Shown here in pieces: positions 45,587-54,160 of a stretch of 54,160 bases of DNA. Location: assembly GCF_000378145.1 (NCBI RefSeq), contig NZ_KB899302.1:1-54160 (forward strand). Direction: 5' to 3'. Numbering within the stretch: position 1 is the first letter of the stretch; each line of letters begins with the position of its first letter. Below the pieces are notes generated by a model that was given only the letters and a program-made list of their open reading frames with translations, searched no databases and had not been told where the DNA came from. The translations under genes were made by a program, and so were the position numbers. Source of the DNA: Saccharibacillus kuerlensis DSM 22868. GTDB lineage: Bacteria; Bacillota; Bacilli; Paenibacillales; Paenibacillaceae.

Positions 45587-46479
45587 GCAGCTATATCGGA
45601 TTAAACGGCGTCATTGTGGAAGCGGCCGCAGCAGCGGTGTCCGTTATGGATCACGGCTTAATGTACGGCATGGGATTGTTTGAGACGTTCCGGACTTACA
45701 ATGGAAAGCCATTTCTGTTTGAGCGCCATCTGGAGCGGATGCAGCGGGGAGCCGCCCAATTGGGCATCAGATGGAATATTGATGCTGCCGCACTGCGCTC
45801 GGAAATTGCTGCCCTGCTGGAAGCTAACGGACTCTCGGATGCTTATATTCGTTTGACGCTGACGGCAGGCGAGGATGAACTGGGTCTGCCGTCAGCACCG
45901 CTCTACGAGCAGCCTTGTCGAATTATCTATGTCAAATCGCTGCCGGAGACTCCGGCAGCCTGGTATAATGAAGGACGTATGCTGCAAATCCTTCGTACCC
46001 GCCGCAATACGCCGGAAGGGACAGAGCGGCTGAAATCACTCCATTATATGAATGGCATTTTGGGCCGCCGTGAACTTGCCGGCATTTCCGGAGCGCAGGG
46101 TGCGGAAGGGCTAATGCTGACTCGGGAAGGTTACGCGGCTGAGGGTATTGTCAGCAATCTATTTTTTATTACCGAAAACAAGCTGTTCACGCCTGCTGTA
46201 GGTACAGGTATCTTACCCGGAATCACAAGGGCTTTTGTACTTGAATTGGCCGCGGAAGCAGGTATTCCTACGGAAGAAGGCTTTTATCTTTCGGAAGAGC
46301 TCGACAGAGCGGACGAAGTTTTTCTTACTGGTTCGGTTCAGGGAATTGTCCCGGTCCGTTCCATTCGATATCCGGACGGTTTGGAAATCGCTGTCGGCAG
46401 AAACCGACCGGGTCCTCTGACCGTTCAGCTGATGGAGAAGTATGGCCACTATACGAAAGAAACGGGGAACGCAACATGA
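45583..46479 (+). CDS. pabC: Aminodeoxychorismate lyase
   Basis: A 298-residue class IV PLP enzyme that releases pyruvate from aminodeoxychorismate to give p-aminobenzoate. It has [14 protein letters not shown] (~24-37), the PLP lysine in ERLKSLHYM (~147), and EGIVSNLFF (~187-195) typical of the fold. The start ATGA overlaps the pabA stop. D-amino-acid or branched-chain aminotransferases share the fold, but the operon fixes the function. Confidence 0.93.
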   Translation: MSSYIGLNGVIVEAAAAAVSVMDHGLMYGMGLFETFRTYNGKPFLFERHLERMQRGAAQLGIRWNIDAAALRSEIAALLEANGLSDAYIRLTLTAGEDELGLPSAPLYEQPCRIIYVKSLPETPAAWYNEGRMLQILRTRRNTPEGTERLKSLHYMNGILGRRELAGISGAQGAEGLMLTREGYAAEGIVSNLFFITENKLFTPAVGTGILPGITRAFVLELAAEAGIPTEEGFYLSEELDRADEVFLTGSVQGIVPVRSIRYPDGLEIAVGRNRPGPLTVQLMEKYGHYTKETGNAT

Positions 46480-47342
46480 AGCCAACCCTTCATATCCGGC
46501 ATTATTCTTGGGACAGCGTTCGGCTGGACCTCGGTCGTGCCACTCGCATTATGGGGATTTTGAATACAACGCCCGATTCTTTCTCGGATGGAGGCCGCTA
46601 TGTCGATGTGAAGGCAGCAGTCGCTCACGCTCGCGAGATGGTGCTGGCCGGAGCCGATCTAATCGACATTGGAGGCGAATCGACCCGCCCGGGCGCCGAT
46701 CCTGTCTCGCTGGATGAAGAGCTATCACGCATACTGCCTGTGATTGAGGCGCTGCGGCAGGAACTGCCGGATACTCCATTGTCCGTCGATACATATAAAG
46801 CCGAAGTTGCCCGTCAGTCATTGGCGGCCGGCGCACATATCATTAACGATGTTTGGGGCTGCAAAGCGGATACACGCATGGCGCAGGTTGCTGCGGAAGC
46901 CGGATGCCCGGTTATCTTGACGCACAATCGGCCAGACTCGAACTATACCGACCTGCTTGCCGATGTGGCTTCCGACCTGATGGAGAGCGTGCAGATTGCC
47001 CGAGCGGCAGGTGTATTGGATTCGAATATTATTCTTGATCCCGGAATCGGCTTCGCCAAGAACGGCGAAGAAAATCTGCGGATGATGACTCAGCTTGGCC
47101 GTCTGGTCGAACTGGGCTTCCCGGTTCTGCTCGGTACATCGCGTAAACGATTTATCCGTGATGTACTTGATCTACCGGTAGACGATGTTCTGGAAGGTAC
47201 TGCGGCTACCGTTGCATTTGGTATTGCGGAAGGCTGTCAGATTGTACGAGTGCATGATGTTGCTTCGATCAAGCGTACTGTAACAATGTGCGACGCAATG
47301 CTGTATATGGAGCCAGGTCGTTCCTACGAAGCTCTTGCATAA
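46476..47342 (+). CDS. folP: Dihydropteroate synthase
   Basis: Joins p-aminobenzoate to the pterin pyrophosphate; the sulfonamide target. The 288-residue TIM barrel has MGILNTTPDSFSDGG (~26-40) and IDIGGESTRPGA (~64-75), as well as LGTSRKRFI near 223. It overlaps pabC by four bases (ATGA), so pabB-pabA-pabC-folP is one translationally linked set. A 135-base gap without a clear terminator follows before folB. Confidence 0.96.
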   Translation: MKPTLHIRHYSWDSVRLDLGRATRIMGILNTTPDSFSDGGRYVDVKAAVAHAREMVLAGADLIDIGGESTRPGADPVSLDEELSRILPVIEALRQELPDTPLSVDTYKAEVARQSLAAGAHIINDVWGCKADTRMAQVAAEAGCPVILTHNRPDSNYTDLLADVASDLMESVQIARAAGVLDSNIILDPGIGFAKNGEENLRMMTQLGRLVELGFPVLLGTSRKRFIRDVLDLPVDDVLEGTAATVAFGIAEGCQIVRVHDVASIKRTVTMCDAMLYMEPGRSYEALA

Positions 47343-47477
47343 GCTGATTTTGCTAGGATCATGAGCCGGAAAAATCTTTCCAGCCTCAGAACTGTCATTT
47401 TATAAGCGGCGGTTCTAACGCTGGGAAGTACCGGTTCACGCTCATGAAGAACAATTTTTAAAAAAGGCGGTGCGCTG

Positions 47478-47885
47478 ATGGATAAAATGATTATTTCCCG
47501 TATGGAGTATTATGGCCGGCATGGGGTATTTGAAGAAGAACGCCGTCTTGGCCAACGATTCTATGTAGGATTGGAATTGGAACTTGATCTTTCGGCCGCT
47601 GGATTGACAGACGATCTGGAACAAGCCGTCAATTATGCGGAAGTGCATGAAACGGTTAAAAATGTAGTAGAAGGCGAGTCGGTCAAATTGATTGAAACGC
47701 TCGCCGAACGTATTGCATCGGCAGTGCTCCGCACGTATACTAGGGTGGAAGCGGCGACAGTTAAGGTTACCAAGCCGCATCCTCCGTTTGATATCCATTT
47801 TGAGGGCGTTACGGTAGAGATTCGCCGGAGCCGAAAGAGAGACCACAACCATGAAAAAGGACACAACCCGGAATTTAACCTCTGA
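47478..47885 (+). CDS. folB: Dihydroneopterin aldolase
   Basis: A 135-residue enzyme of the T-fold family that cleaves dihydroneopterin to hydroxymethyl-dihydropterin. It has YYGRHGVFEEERRLGQRF (~11-28) and the conserved Lys in VTKPHPPF. The last ~15 residues (RSRKRDHNHEKGHNPEFNL region) extend past the usual end because the gene runs 35 bases into folK. AAAAAGGCGGTG precedes the ATG. Confidence 0.95.
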   Translation: MDKMIISRMEYYGRHGVFEEERRLGQRFYVGLELELDLSAAGLTDDLEQAVNYAEVHETVKNVVEGESVKLIETLAERIASAVLRTYTRVEAATVKVTKPHPPFDIHFEGVTVEIRRSRKRDHNHEKGHNPEFNL

Positions 47886-48387
47886 GCGATCAGAGGCTTA
47901 TATTGCATTGGGGGCCAATCTTGGCCGACGCGAGGAGACGCTGCGTGAAGCGCTGCGGATGCTAAATGAGCATCCGGAGATCGAGGTGCTGCGCGCCTCG
48001 GATCTGTACGAGACGGATCCGGTCGGATATGCCGATCAACCGCCTTTTCTGAATATGGCCGCGGCATTGCGTACAGCGCTTCCGCCGGACAAACTGCTTA
48101 GCGTCATGCAGAATGTCGAGAATCGTCTTGGCCGGGTAAGAGATATTCGCTTTGGTCCGCGTACCGCCGATTTGGATCTTCTATGGATGGACGGACTGGC
48201 GATTTCCAGTGAAGAACTGACGCTTCCGCATCCGCGAATGCATGAACGGTTTTTCGTGCTGATTCCGTTGGATGATGTAGTACCGCAGGACGAACCATCG
48301 GGTCTGCGTCTGCTGGTGGACAATTCATTGATTGAACTGGGCGAAGCTTCGGGTATCGTTCGTTACGGCGGTCCGCTTTTCCCATAA
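47851..48387 (+). CDS. folK: 6-hydroxymethyl-7,8-dihydropterin pyrophosphokinase
   Basis: A 178-residue kinase that activates the pterin for FolP. It has YIALGANLGRREETL (~17-31), the loop ETDPVGYADQPPFLN (~54-68), and the signature FGPRTADLDLL (~110-120). The ATG at 47851 follows AAAGAGAGACC inside folB, a 35-base overlap. In Bacillus a small XRE regulator gene (yazB) follows; here a terminator does. Confidence 0.95.
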   Translation: MKKDTTRNLTSERSEAYIALGANLGRREETLREALRMLNEHPEIEVLRASDLYETDPVGYADQPPFLNMAAALRTALPPDKLLSVMQNVENRLGRVRDIRFGPRTADLDLLWMDGLAISSEELTLPHPRMHERFFVLIPLDDVVPQDEPSGLRLLVDNSLIELGEASGIVRYGGPLFP

Positions 48388-48390
48388 ATA

Positions 48391-48440
48391 TTTCCCGCCG
48401 GGCATGGCTTACGGTTCTGCCGGCGGGAAAAGTTGTTTTT
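48391..48440 (+). terminator. Folate operon terminator
   Basis: TTTCCCGCCGG and CCGGCGGGAAA with a T-rich tail AGTTGTTTTT. Confidence 0.85.
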
Positions 48441-48487
48441 AGCCCTGTCAAATGTATTTATTTTTCCTATCATTGAGGTGATCTCTT

Positions 48488-49480
48488 ATGCTGAAGATCG
48501 GCAATATTGAACTGAAGAATCGTGTCGTATTGGCCCCAATGGCTGGTGTCTGCAATCCCGCTTTCCGTCTGATCGCTAAAGAATTTGGTACAGGTTTGGT
48601 ATGCGCGGAAATGGTTAGCGACAAAGCGATTCTTAACGGCAACAAGCGTACGCGCGAAATGCTGTTCGTCGACGAGCGAGAAAAGCCGCTCAGTCTGCAA
48701 ATTTTCGGCGGCGACCGAAAGACGCTTGTTGAAGCGGCCAAGGTAGTCGATCAGGACACGAATGCAGACATTATCGACATTAACATGGGATGCCCGGTAC
48801 CTAAGGTGACCAAGTGTGATGCCGGTGCCCGTTGGCTGCTGAATCCCGAGAAAATTTACGAAATGGTCTCCGCTGTTACCGCAGCCGTTCAAAAGCCGGT
48901 AACGGTCAAAATGCGGATTGGCTGGGACAGCGAGCACATCTTTATCGAAGAGAACGCTAAGGCGGCCGAAGCGGCCGGCGCCAGTGCCATCAGTGTTCAT
49001 GGACGTACGCGTGAACAGCTGTATACCGGCCATGCTGATTGGAGCTGGATCAAGCTGGCGAAAGAATCCGTCAAGATTCCGGTTATCGGCAATGGTGACG
49101 TCCTTACCCCGGAAGACGCCAAGCGTATGTTGGAAACAGCCGGATGCGACGGAGTCATGATTGGACGCGGAGCACTGGGCAATCCTTGGATGCTGTACAG
49201 CACTATTCATTATCTGGAGACTGGCGAACTTCTCGCAGATCCGGCACCCGAAGAAAAGATCCGTATTGCGGTTCTTCATATGGATCGACTGATCGCGCTG
49301 AGGGGCGAAGACGTAGCTGTGCGCGAAATGCGCAAACATCTGTCTTGGTACCTTAAAGGATTGAAAGGGTCGGCCAGTATCAAAGATTCGATTATGGAGG
49401 GAACGCGCCGTGACGAAATGGTGCGTATTCTGAACGACTATATCACCAGCCTGCCTGATCTGGTTGCCGTGGAAGCTTAA
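48488..49480 (+). CDS. dusB: tRNA-dihydrouridine synthase
   Basis: A 330-residue FMN enzyme that reduces uridines in tRNA. It has APMAGVCNPAFR (~17-28), the catalytic Cys in NMGCPVPKVTK (~100-110), and the C-terminal FMN phosphate site DGVMIGRGALGNPW (~221-234). The GAGGTGATC ribosome site precedes ATG 48488. Bacillus yacF is the counterpart at this position. It ends at its own small terminator (49515-49536). Confidence 0.95.
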   Translation: MLKIGNIELKNRVVLAPMAGVCNPAFRLIAKEFGTGLVCAEMVSDKAILNGNKRTREMLFVDEREKPLSLQIFGGDRKTLVEAAKVVDQDTNADIIDINMGCPVPKVTKCDAGARWLLNPEKIYEMVSAVTAAVQKPVTVKMRIGWDSEHIFIEENAKAAEAAGASAISVHGRTREQLYTGHADWSWIKLAKESVKIPVIGNGDVLTPEDAKRMLETAGCDGVMIGRGALGNPWMLYSTIHYLETGELLADPAPEEKIRIAVLHMDRLIALRGEDVAVREMRKHLSWYLKGLKGSASIKDSIMEGTRRDEMVRILNDYITSLPDLVAVEA

Positions 49481-49514
49481 TTGATCCCCGTGGAACATTT
49501 AGCCAACATCTGAG

Positions 49515-49536
49515 AGGTCGGAAAACCGCCCTTTTT
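49515..49536 (+). terminator. dusB terminator
   Basis: AGGTCGG and CCGCCCT (one G-T pair) around AAAA, followed by TTTTT. Confidence 0.65.
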
Positions 49537-49576
49537 CTATGTTTATAAAACGGTTACAATTTAGCAGGGAAACACA

Positions 49577-49605
49577 TTGACTTTTCATAAGGCTTCCCCT
49601 ATAAT
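49577..49605 (+). promoter_or_regulatory. greA promoter
   Basis: TTGACT, 17 bases, TATAAT: a strong sigma-A match, about 300 bases before greA. The long leader holds CGGAATATTCCG, a perfect palindrome near 49650, and a stem near 49723-49770, but no convincing gene. Confidence 0.7.
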
Positions 49606-49910
49606 TTGTCAGTATAAAATTCGCCTCAGCAGCATAAATTCCAAAATACGGAATATTCCGCTTTGCCTGGATTCGGCATTTAATAGATACGAACGGTGTA
49701 CAGAACAGGACACTGACGTTCATAAAGATATAACGGCTTCAGCCTTGGCTGCCTGTTATTATATTTCTTAAGCGAGAAGCGGAACACGTTTATTGCTTGA
49801 AGAGCGTGATCGTTTCTATTTTGCCGTTGCCGTCTTTACAGGGATTTCGTAATTAACCGGATGTGAGAGTGCGAAAATCTACTATTCACATGACAGGAGA
49901 ATCGGTACAG

Positions 49911-50387
49911 ATGAGCGATAAAGAGGTCATTCTCACCCAGGACGGGCTTAAGAAGCTGGAAGACGAGCTTGAGAATCTAAAATCCGTGAAGCGCCGTGAA
50001 GTTGCGGAACGGATCAAAGTGGCAATCGGCTACGGAGATATCAGTGAGAACTCCGAGTACGAAGATGCCAAAAATGAACAGGCCTTTATTGAAGGTCGAG
50101 TGATTACGTTGGAGAAAATGCTGCGTAATGCGCGCATTATCAATGCTGACGAAATCGGTACCGACGCGGTAAGCGTAGGTTCGACCGTTCAGGTAAAAGA
50201 TCTGGAATTCGGTGAAGAAATGGAATACACGATTGTTGGTTCGGCAGAATCCAATCCGCTTGAGAACCGCATCTCCAATGAAAGTCCGGTTGGCATGGCA
50301 CTGCTCGGCAAGTCAAGAGGAGCGACGGTCGATGTCAATGTTCCTGCCGGCACCATTCAGTACAAAATCATCGACATCAAAAAATAA
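49911..50387 (+). CDS. greA: Transcription elongation factor GreA
   Basis: A 158-residue factor that rescues backtracked RNA polymerase by stimulating transcript cleavage. The N-terminal coiled coil (~8-75) bears the acidic tip in [13 protein letters not shown]; the C-terminal FKBP-like domain ends in [19 protein letters not shown]. The ATG at 49911 is chosen since ACAGGAGA precedes it; an in-frame GTG/ATG stretch further left starts before that site. In Bacillus greA is elsewhere; the greA-lysS pair is typical of Paenibacillaceae in my recollection. Confidence 0.95.
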   Translation: MSDKEVILTQDGLKKLEDELENLKSVKRREVAERIKVAIGYGDISENSEYEDAKNEQAFIEGRVITLEKMLRNARIINADEIGTDAVSVGSTVQVKDLEFGEEMEYTIVGSAESNPLENRISNESPVGMALLGKSRGATVDVNVPAGTIQYKIIDIKK

Positions 50388-50426
50388 CCCGATTCCGTAG
50401 ATGCAAGGGAGCATCTGCGGTCTCGT

Positions 50427-50478
50427 AAGCTTCCGCGACCGTTTTGGCTGATGCCGAAGCAGCTGCGGGAGCTTTTTT
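50427..50478 (+). terminator. greA terminator
   Basis: AGCTTCCGC pairs with GCGGGAGCT across a structured loop, followed by TTTTTT. A further hairpin (CCGTAGATGC / GCATCTGCGG, 50396-50421) lies just before it. Confidence 0.75.
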
Positions 50479-50530
50479 GATGAGGTTCTCTCCGACAGCT
50501 TCTTTCTGGGATAGAAAGCGGCTTTCGCGG

Positions 50531-50560
50531 TTGACGAACCGGACGATTTGGAACGATAAT
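50531..50560 (+). promoter_or_regulatory. lysS promoter
   Basis: TTGACG, 18 bases, GATAAT. No T-box leader lies between this promoter and lysS. Confidence 0.55.
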
Positions 50561-50598
50561 ATAGGTTGACGACAAGCGGAGCCAGCACGGCAAGATAA

Positions 50599-52146
<1,548 letters not shown>

Positions 52147-52178
52147 AGCACCTGGAATTTATCATAATGGTTCCATAT

Positions 52179-52212
52179 AAAAAGAGAAGGCGCTTTTGCG
52201 CCTTCTCTTTTT
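52179..52212. terminator. Bidirectional terminator after lysS
   Basis: AAAAAGAGAAGGCGC and GCGCCTTCTCTTTTT are perfect reverse complements around a TTTT loop, with T-runs on both strands. It can stop lysS and the converging TetR gene. Confidence 0.95.
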
Positions 52213-52263
52213 TCTTTCCTCCTTTACGAATGAAGGATTTAACTGCAGGTTTTCGCCGCGTAT

Positions 52264-52863
52264 TTAAGTTTGTTTTTTGCACAGAGAGTCGAGATAGTGA
52301 TCCAGCATCTGCTCCATGGAAGAAGGCGGCATACGATCCGGGTACAGCAGTCCATGTAGGGCCACTCCGTCAACGAACATTTGCATCCGTAGGGCTTCTC
52401 CTTCTACATCCAGTGATTGGGAAGCAAACCCGTAATCCACCAAAGCTTGCACAATACGTGTCATGGTTTCCTTCATTTCTTTATAGACACGATCTGCGTG
52501 ATCGCGAAGCGAAGGCTCCGACATCGATTTGGATGTGAAAGCAAGCCAGACTTCCATCTCTGAACGGGTTTCTTCGTTTAGTGGTACAAGTTCCCGCAGA
52601 ACGTCTCTGGCAACTTCCGGTACGGGGCGTTCAAAAGAAAGCGCAAAGATTCGTTTGTTTACCCGTTCCGACACCAGATTCATGGAAAACGAAAACAACT
52701 CGGCTTGAGTAGAAAAATAATGGCGCATGGATCCTGGTGATATGCCGGTTTCCTGAGCAACATTGCGAACCGAAGCATTCTCAATACCCGAGCGACGAAT
52801 AATCCTCCAAGCCGCTTCGGCAACTTTAATTTTTTGTTGTTCATGATCAACGATTTTTGGCAT
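52264..52863 (-). CDS. TetR family transcriptional regulator
   Basis: A 199-residue repressor-type protein. Residues ~8-54 form the TetR helix-turn-helix (ENASVRNVAQETGISPGSMR), the rest a ligand-binding helical domain. It resembles TetR members such as those with BetI-like C-terminal domains; ligand unknown. No ribosome site precedes the ATG at 52863. Instead a TATAAT lies six T bases before it, so the transcript probably starts at the A of ATG (leaderless). It is divergent from the membrane protein at 52968 and may control it. Confidence 0.88.
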   Translation of the reverse strand: MPKIVDHEQQKIKVAEAAWRIIRRSGIENASVRNVAQETGISPGSMRHYFSTQAELFSFSMNLVSERVNKRIFALSFERPVPEVARDVLRELVPLNEETRSEMEVWLAFTSKSMSEPSLRDHADRVYKEMKETMTRIVQALVDYGFASQSLDVEGEALRMQMFVDGVALHGLLYPDRMPPSSMEQMLDHYLDSLCKKQT

Positions 52864-52869
52864 AAAAAA

Positions 52870-52875
52870 ATTATA
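52870..52875 (-). promoter_or_regulatory. -10 box of the TetR gene
   Basis: TATAAT on the minus strand with six T bases before ATG. The -35 region is poor (TAGTTT or similar). The 104-base divergent gap also holds AACACGACCGTG, with a CACG/CGTG partial dyad that may be an operator. Confidence 0.5.
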
Positions 52876-52967
52876 ACACATTTGTACTTGAAAAAACTAT
52901 TCTTTTTAACACGACCGTGCTATTATAAAAACATATAAACATTGTCTTTTAAAAAAGGAGGGATAAA

Positions 52968-53510
52968 ATGATTGGCTGGTTGATTATAGCGTGTGAAATT
53001 GGATTTTGGATTGTTGTATTTGTCGGACTGATAGCACGTTACATATTAAAGAAGAAACAGCTCGGTGCTTTTTTGCTGCTGCTGACGCCAATAATAGATC
53101 TTGTACTGCTTGCGGCGACAGTCATAGATATCCGGAGAGGAGCAGAAGTCGGTTTCATGCATGGACTAGCGGCAGTATATATCGGGGTAACGGCTGCCTA
53201 TGGGCATCGGATGATCAAGTGGGCGGACGAGCAGTTTGCTTATCGCTTTGCCGGAGGTCCAAAACCCGAGAAAAAACCGAAAACAGGAATGAAGCATGCG
53301 GCTTTGCAGCGGGGAGAGTGGTATCGACATTTGTTGGCCTGGACAGTAGGAAGTACACTGCTCGGCATTATGATTCTGTTAATCGGTGATATGGATAGAG
53401 CGGAGGCTCTAAGATTATGGATTGTACGCTGGGCCATGATATTGGGAATCGACTTCATCATCAGCTTCAGTTACAGTCTTTGGCCAAGGAAAGAAGCTCG
53501 CAGGTTATAA
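52968..53510 (+). CDS. Membrane protein, probably controlled by the divergent TetR regulator
   Basis: A 180-residue protein with about five hydrophobic segments: ~4-26, 33-54, 62-80, then 122-140 and 148-170 after a basic cytoplasmic loop rich in Lys and Pro (~94-112). I recognise no family. AAAGGAGGG lies six bases before the ATG. Head-to-head placement with the TetR gene suggests TetR represses it; a role in transport or envelope stress would be a guess. Confidence 0.8.
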   Translation: MIGWLIIACEIGFWIVVFVGLIARYILKKKQLGAFLLLLTPIIDLVLLAATVIDIRRGAEVGFMHGLAAVYIGVTAAYGHRMIKWADEQFAYRFAGGPKPEKKPKTGMKHAALQRGEWYRHLLAWTVGSTLLGIMILLIGDMDRAEALRLWIVRWAMILGIDFIISFSYSLWPRKEARRL

Positions 53511-53605
53511 AAGGAGAGACTTCCTTTCGAAGAGAGGGATGAGAAGACGAGCAAAATAAGAAGATACCAAGGTATGGGAGTATGAAGGTACGAAGCTCTA
53601 ATAGA

Positions 53606-53645
53606 AGGAACTAATCAGCGTTTCAGTCATTCCTTTGTTTTTTTA
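53606..53645 (+). terminator. Possible terminator after the membrane-protein gene
   Basis: AAGGAA and TTCCTT around a ~20-base loop, followed by TGTTTTTTT. Confidence 0.5.
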
Positions 53646-53654
53646 AAATAATGC

Positions 53655-53683
53655 TTGCATAGCTTGCTTCAGCATGATATATT
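53655..53683 (+). promoter_or_regulatory. rRNA operon promoter P1
   Basis: TTGCAT, 17 bases, TATATT. Confidence 0.65.
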
Positions 53684-53794
53684 CTAGGAACGGCCTTGAG
53701 AGAGCGCCTGAGCGGTTCGGACAAGTGAGCAGGTACAGAATAGAATCGGAATAGACGCTTCGCAAGAAGCTGAAAAAAAGATTTTAAAAAAGAC

Positions 53795-53823
53795 TTGCAA
53801 AACGAAAGCGAACATGCTAATAT
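53795..53823 (+). promoter_or_regulatory. rRNA operon promoter P2
   Basis: TTGCAA, 17 bases, TAATAT, with an A/T-rich UP-like element (53771-53791) just upstream. Tandem P1/P2 promoters are usual for Bacillota rRNA operons. Confidence 0.8.
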
Positions 53824-53877
53824 ATAAGAGTTGCTGCTGCGAGACAATGGTTGACCGGCGGAAACAAGCATTACACA

Positions 53878-54140
53878 GTTTGTTCTTTGAAAACTGAACA
53901 GTGAGTAACGAGAATCACTTAACCCAGCCGGGCATAGTGATTTGAGGAACCGCGACAAGCGAGAAGGCTTTGCCTTTGATCTTGGACGGTTCGAGTGAAT
54001 ATAGGGAATGAAAATTCCCGCCACGTTTTAACGAGCACATGGTGCTTTCTTTAATAGCGAAGATCAAGTAATCGCTTGGTTCATTGCTCTTGCCCGAAGG
54101 GGTCAGGCAATGAAGTCGCGGTTGCGAAAGTATTCGCAAC
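53878..54140 (+). promoter_or_regulatory. rRNA leader with boxA and processing stems
   Basis: TTGTTCTTTGAAAACTGAAC (53880s) is the boxA-like element typical of Bacillota rRNA leaders. TTCATTGC / GCAATGAA (54080-54087, 54107-54114) and GTTGCGAA / TTCGCAAC (54121-54128, 54133-54140) are perfect hairpins just before 16S, probably used in antitermination or pre-rRNA processing. Confidence 0.75.
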
Positions 54141-54160
54141 TTAATGGAGAGTTTGATCCT
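54141..54160 (+). rRNA. rrs: 16S ribosomal RNA, 5' end (partial)
   Basis: TTAATGGAGAGTTTGATCCT matches the universal 16S start; AGAGTTTGATC corresponds to E. coli positions 8-18, placing base 1 at about 54141. The gene continues outside the window. Confidence 0.9.

Overview
This window is chromosomal DNA from a low-GC-branch Gram-positive bacterium (Bacillota), most likely the family Paenibacillaceae. It opens with the last bases of a 5S rRNA gene and closes with the first bases of a 16S rRNA gene, so it is the complete interval between two rRNA operons. The gene order closely follows the Bacillus subtilis tmk-to-lysS chromosome segment. Two placements, greA just before lysS and an HU gene between mazG and rqcP, are what I remember of Paenibacillaceae rather than Bacillus. 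Ribosome binding sites are strong (AAGGAGG type) and about a third of the genes start with TTG or GTG.

Layout. 1-1800: end of an rRNA operon, a long imperfect palindrome, and a converging lipoprotein / membrane-protein pair. 1886-9622: yaaO, tmk, darA, yaaR, holB, ricT, yabA, yabB and rsmI (nucleotide supply, c-di-AMP sensing, replication clamp loader and initiation control, RNA modification). 9790-12629: abrB (opposite strand), a YwfO-type HD phosphohydrolase and a TatD nuclease. 12750-14867: a c-di-AMP (ydaO) riboswitch followed by a YabE-like 3D-domain cell-wall protein. 15044-22422: rnmV, rsmA, veg, ispE, purR, spoVG, glmU and prs. 22536-28217: a small opposite-strand gene, pth, mfd and a PrsA-like foldase lipoprotein. 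28397-34127: yabM, yabN/mazG, hup, rqcP, divIC and yabR. 34351-41654: yabT, tilS, hpt, ftsH, coaX and hslO. 41767-52146: a tiny opposite-strand gene, cysK, the pABA/folate operon pabB-pabA-pabC-folP-folB-folK, then dusB, greA and lysS. 52264-53510: a divergent TetR regulator / membrane protein pair. 53511-54160: tandem rRNA promoters, leader and the 16S start.

Most of the window is conserved housekeeping DNA. The most striking feature is an absence. The segment is colinear with spore formers, yet every sporulation-dedicated gene expected here is missing with its neighbours intact: gin, yabG, sspF, fin, spoVT, yabP, yabQ and spoIIE. General-purpose genes with regulatory links to sporulation (spoVG with a sigma-H-type promoter, abrB, yabT, veg) are kept. 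This suggests a lineage that has lost sporulation, such as Saccharibacillus; the genus is an inference, not a proof. Other points worth attention are a minus-strand terminator with no gene to serve, next to a pseudoknot-capable structured element upstream of holB; the two c-di-AMP elements (DarA and the riboswitch); several structured leaders (rnmV, glmU, cysK, greA); an AbrB with a four-cysteine tail; a glycine-rich YabR; and a probable leaderless TetR mRNA.
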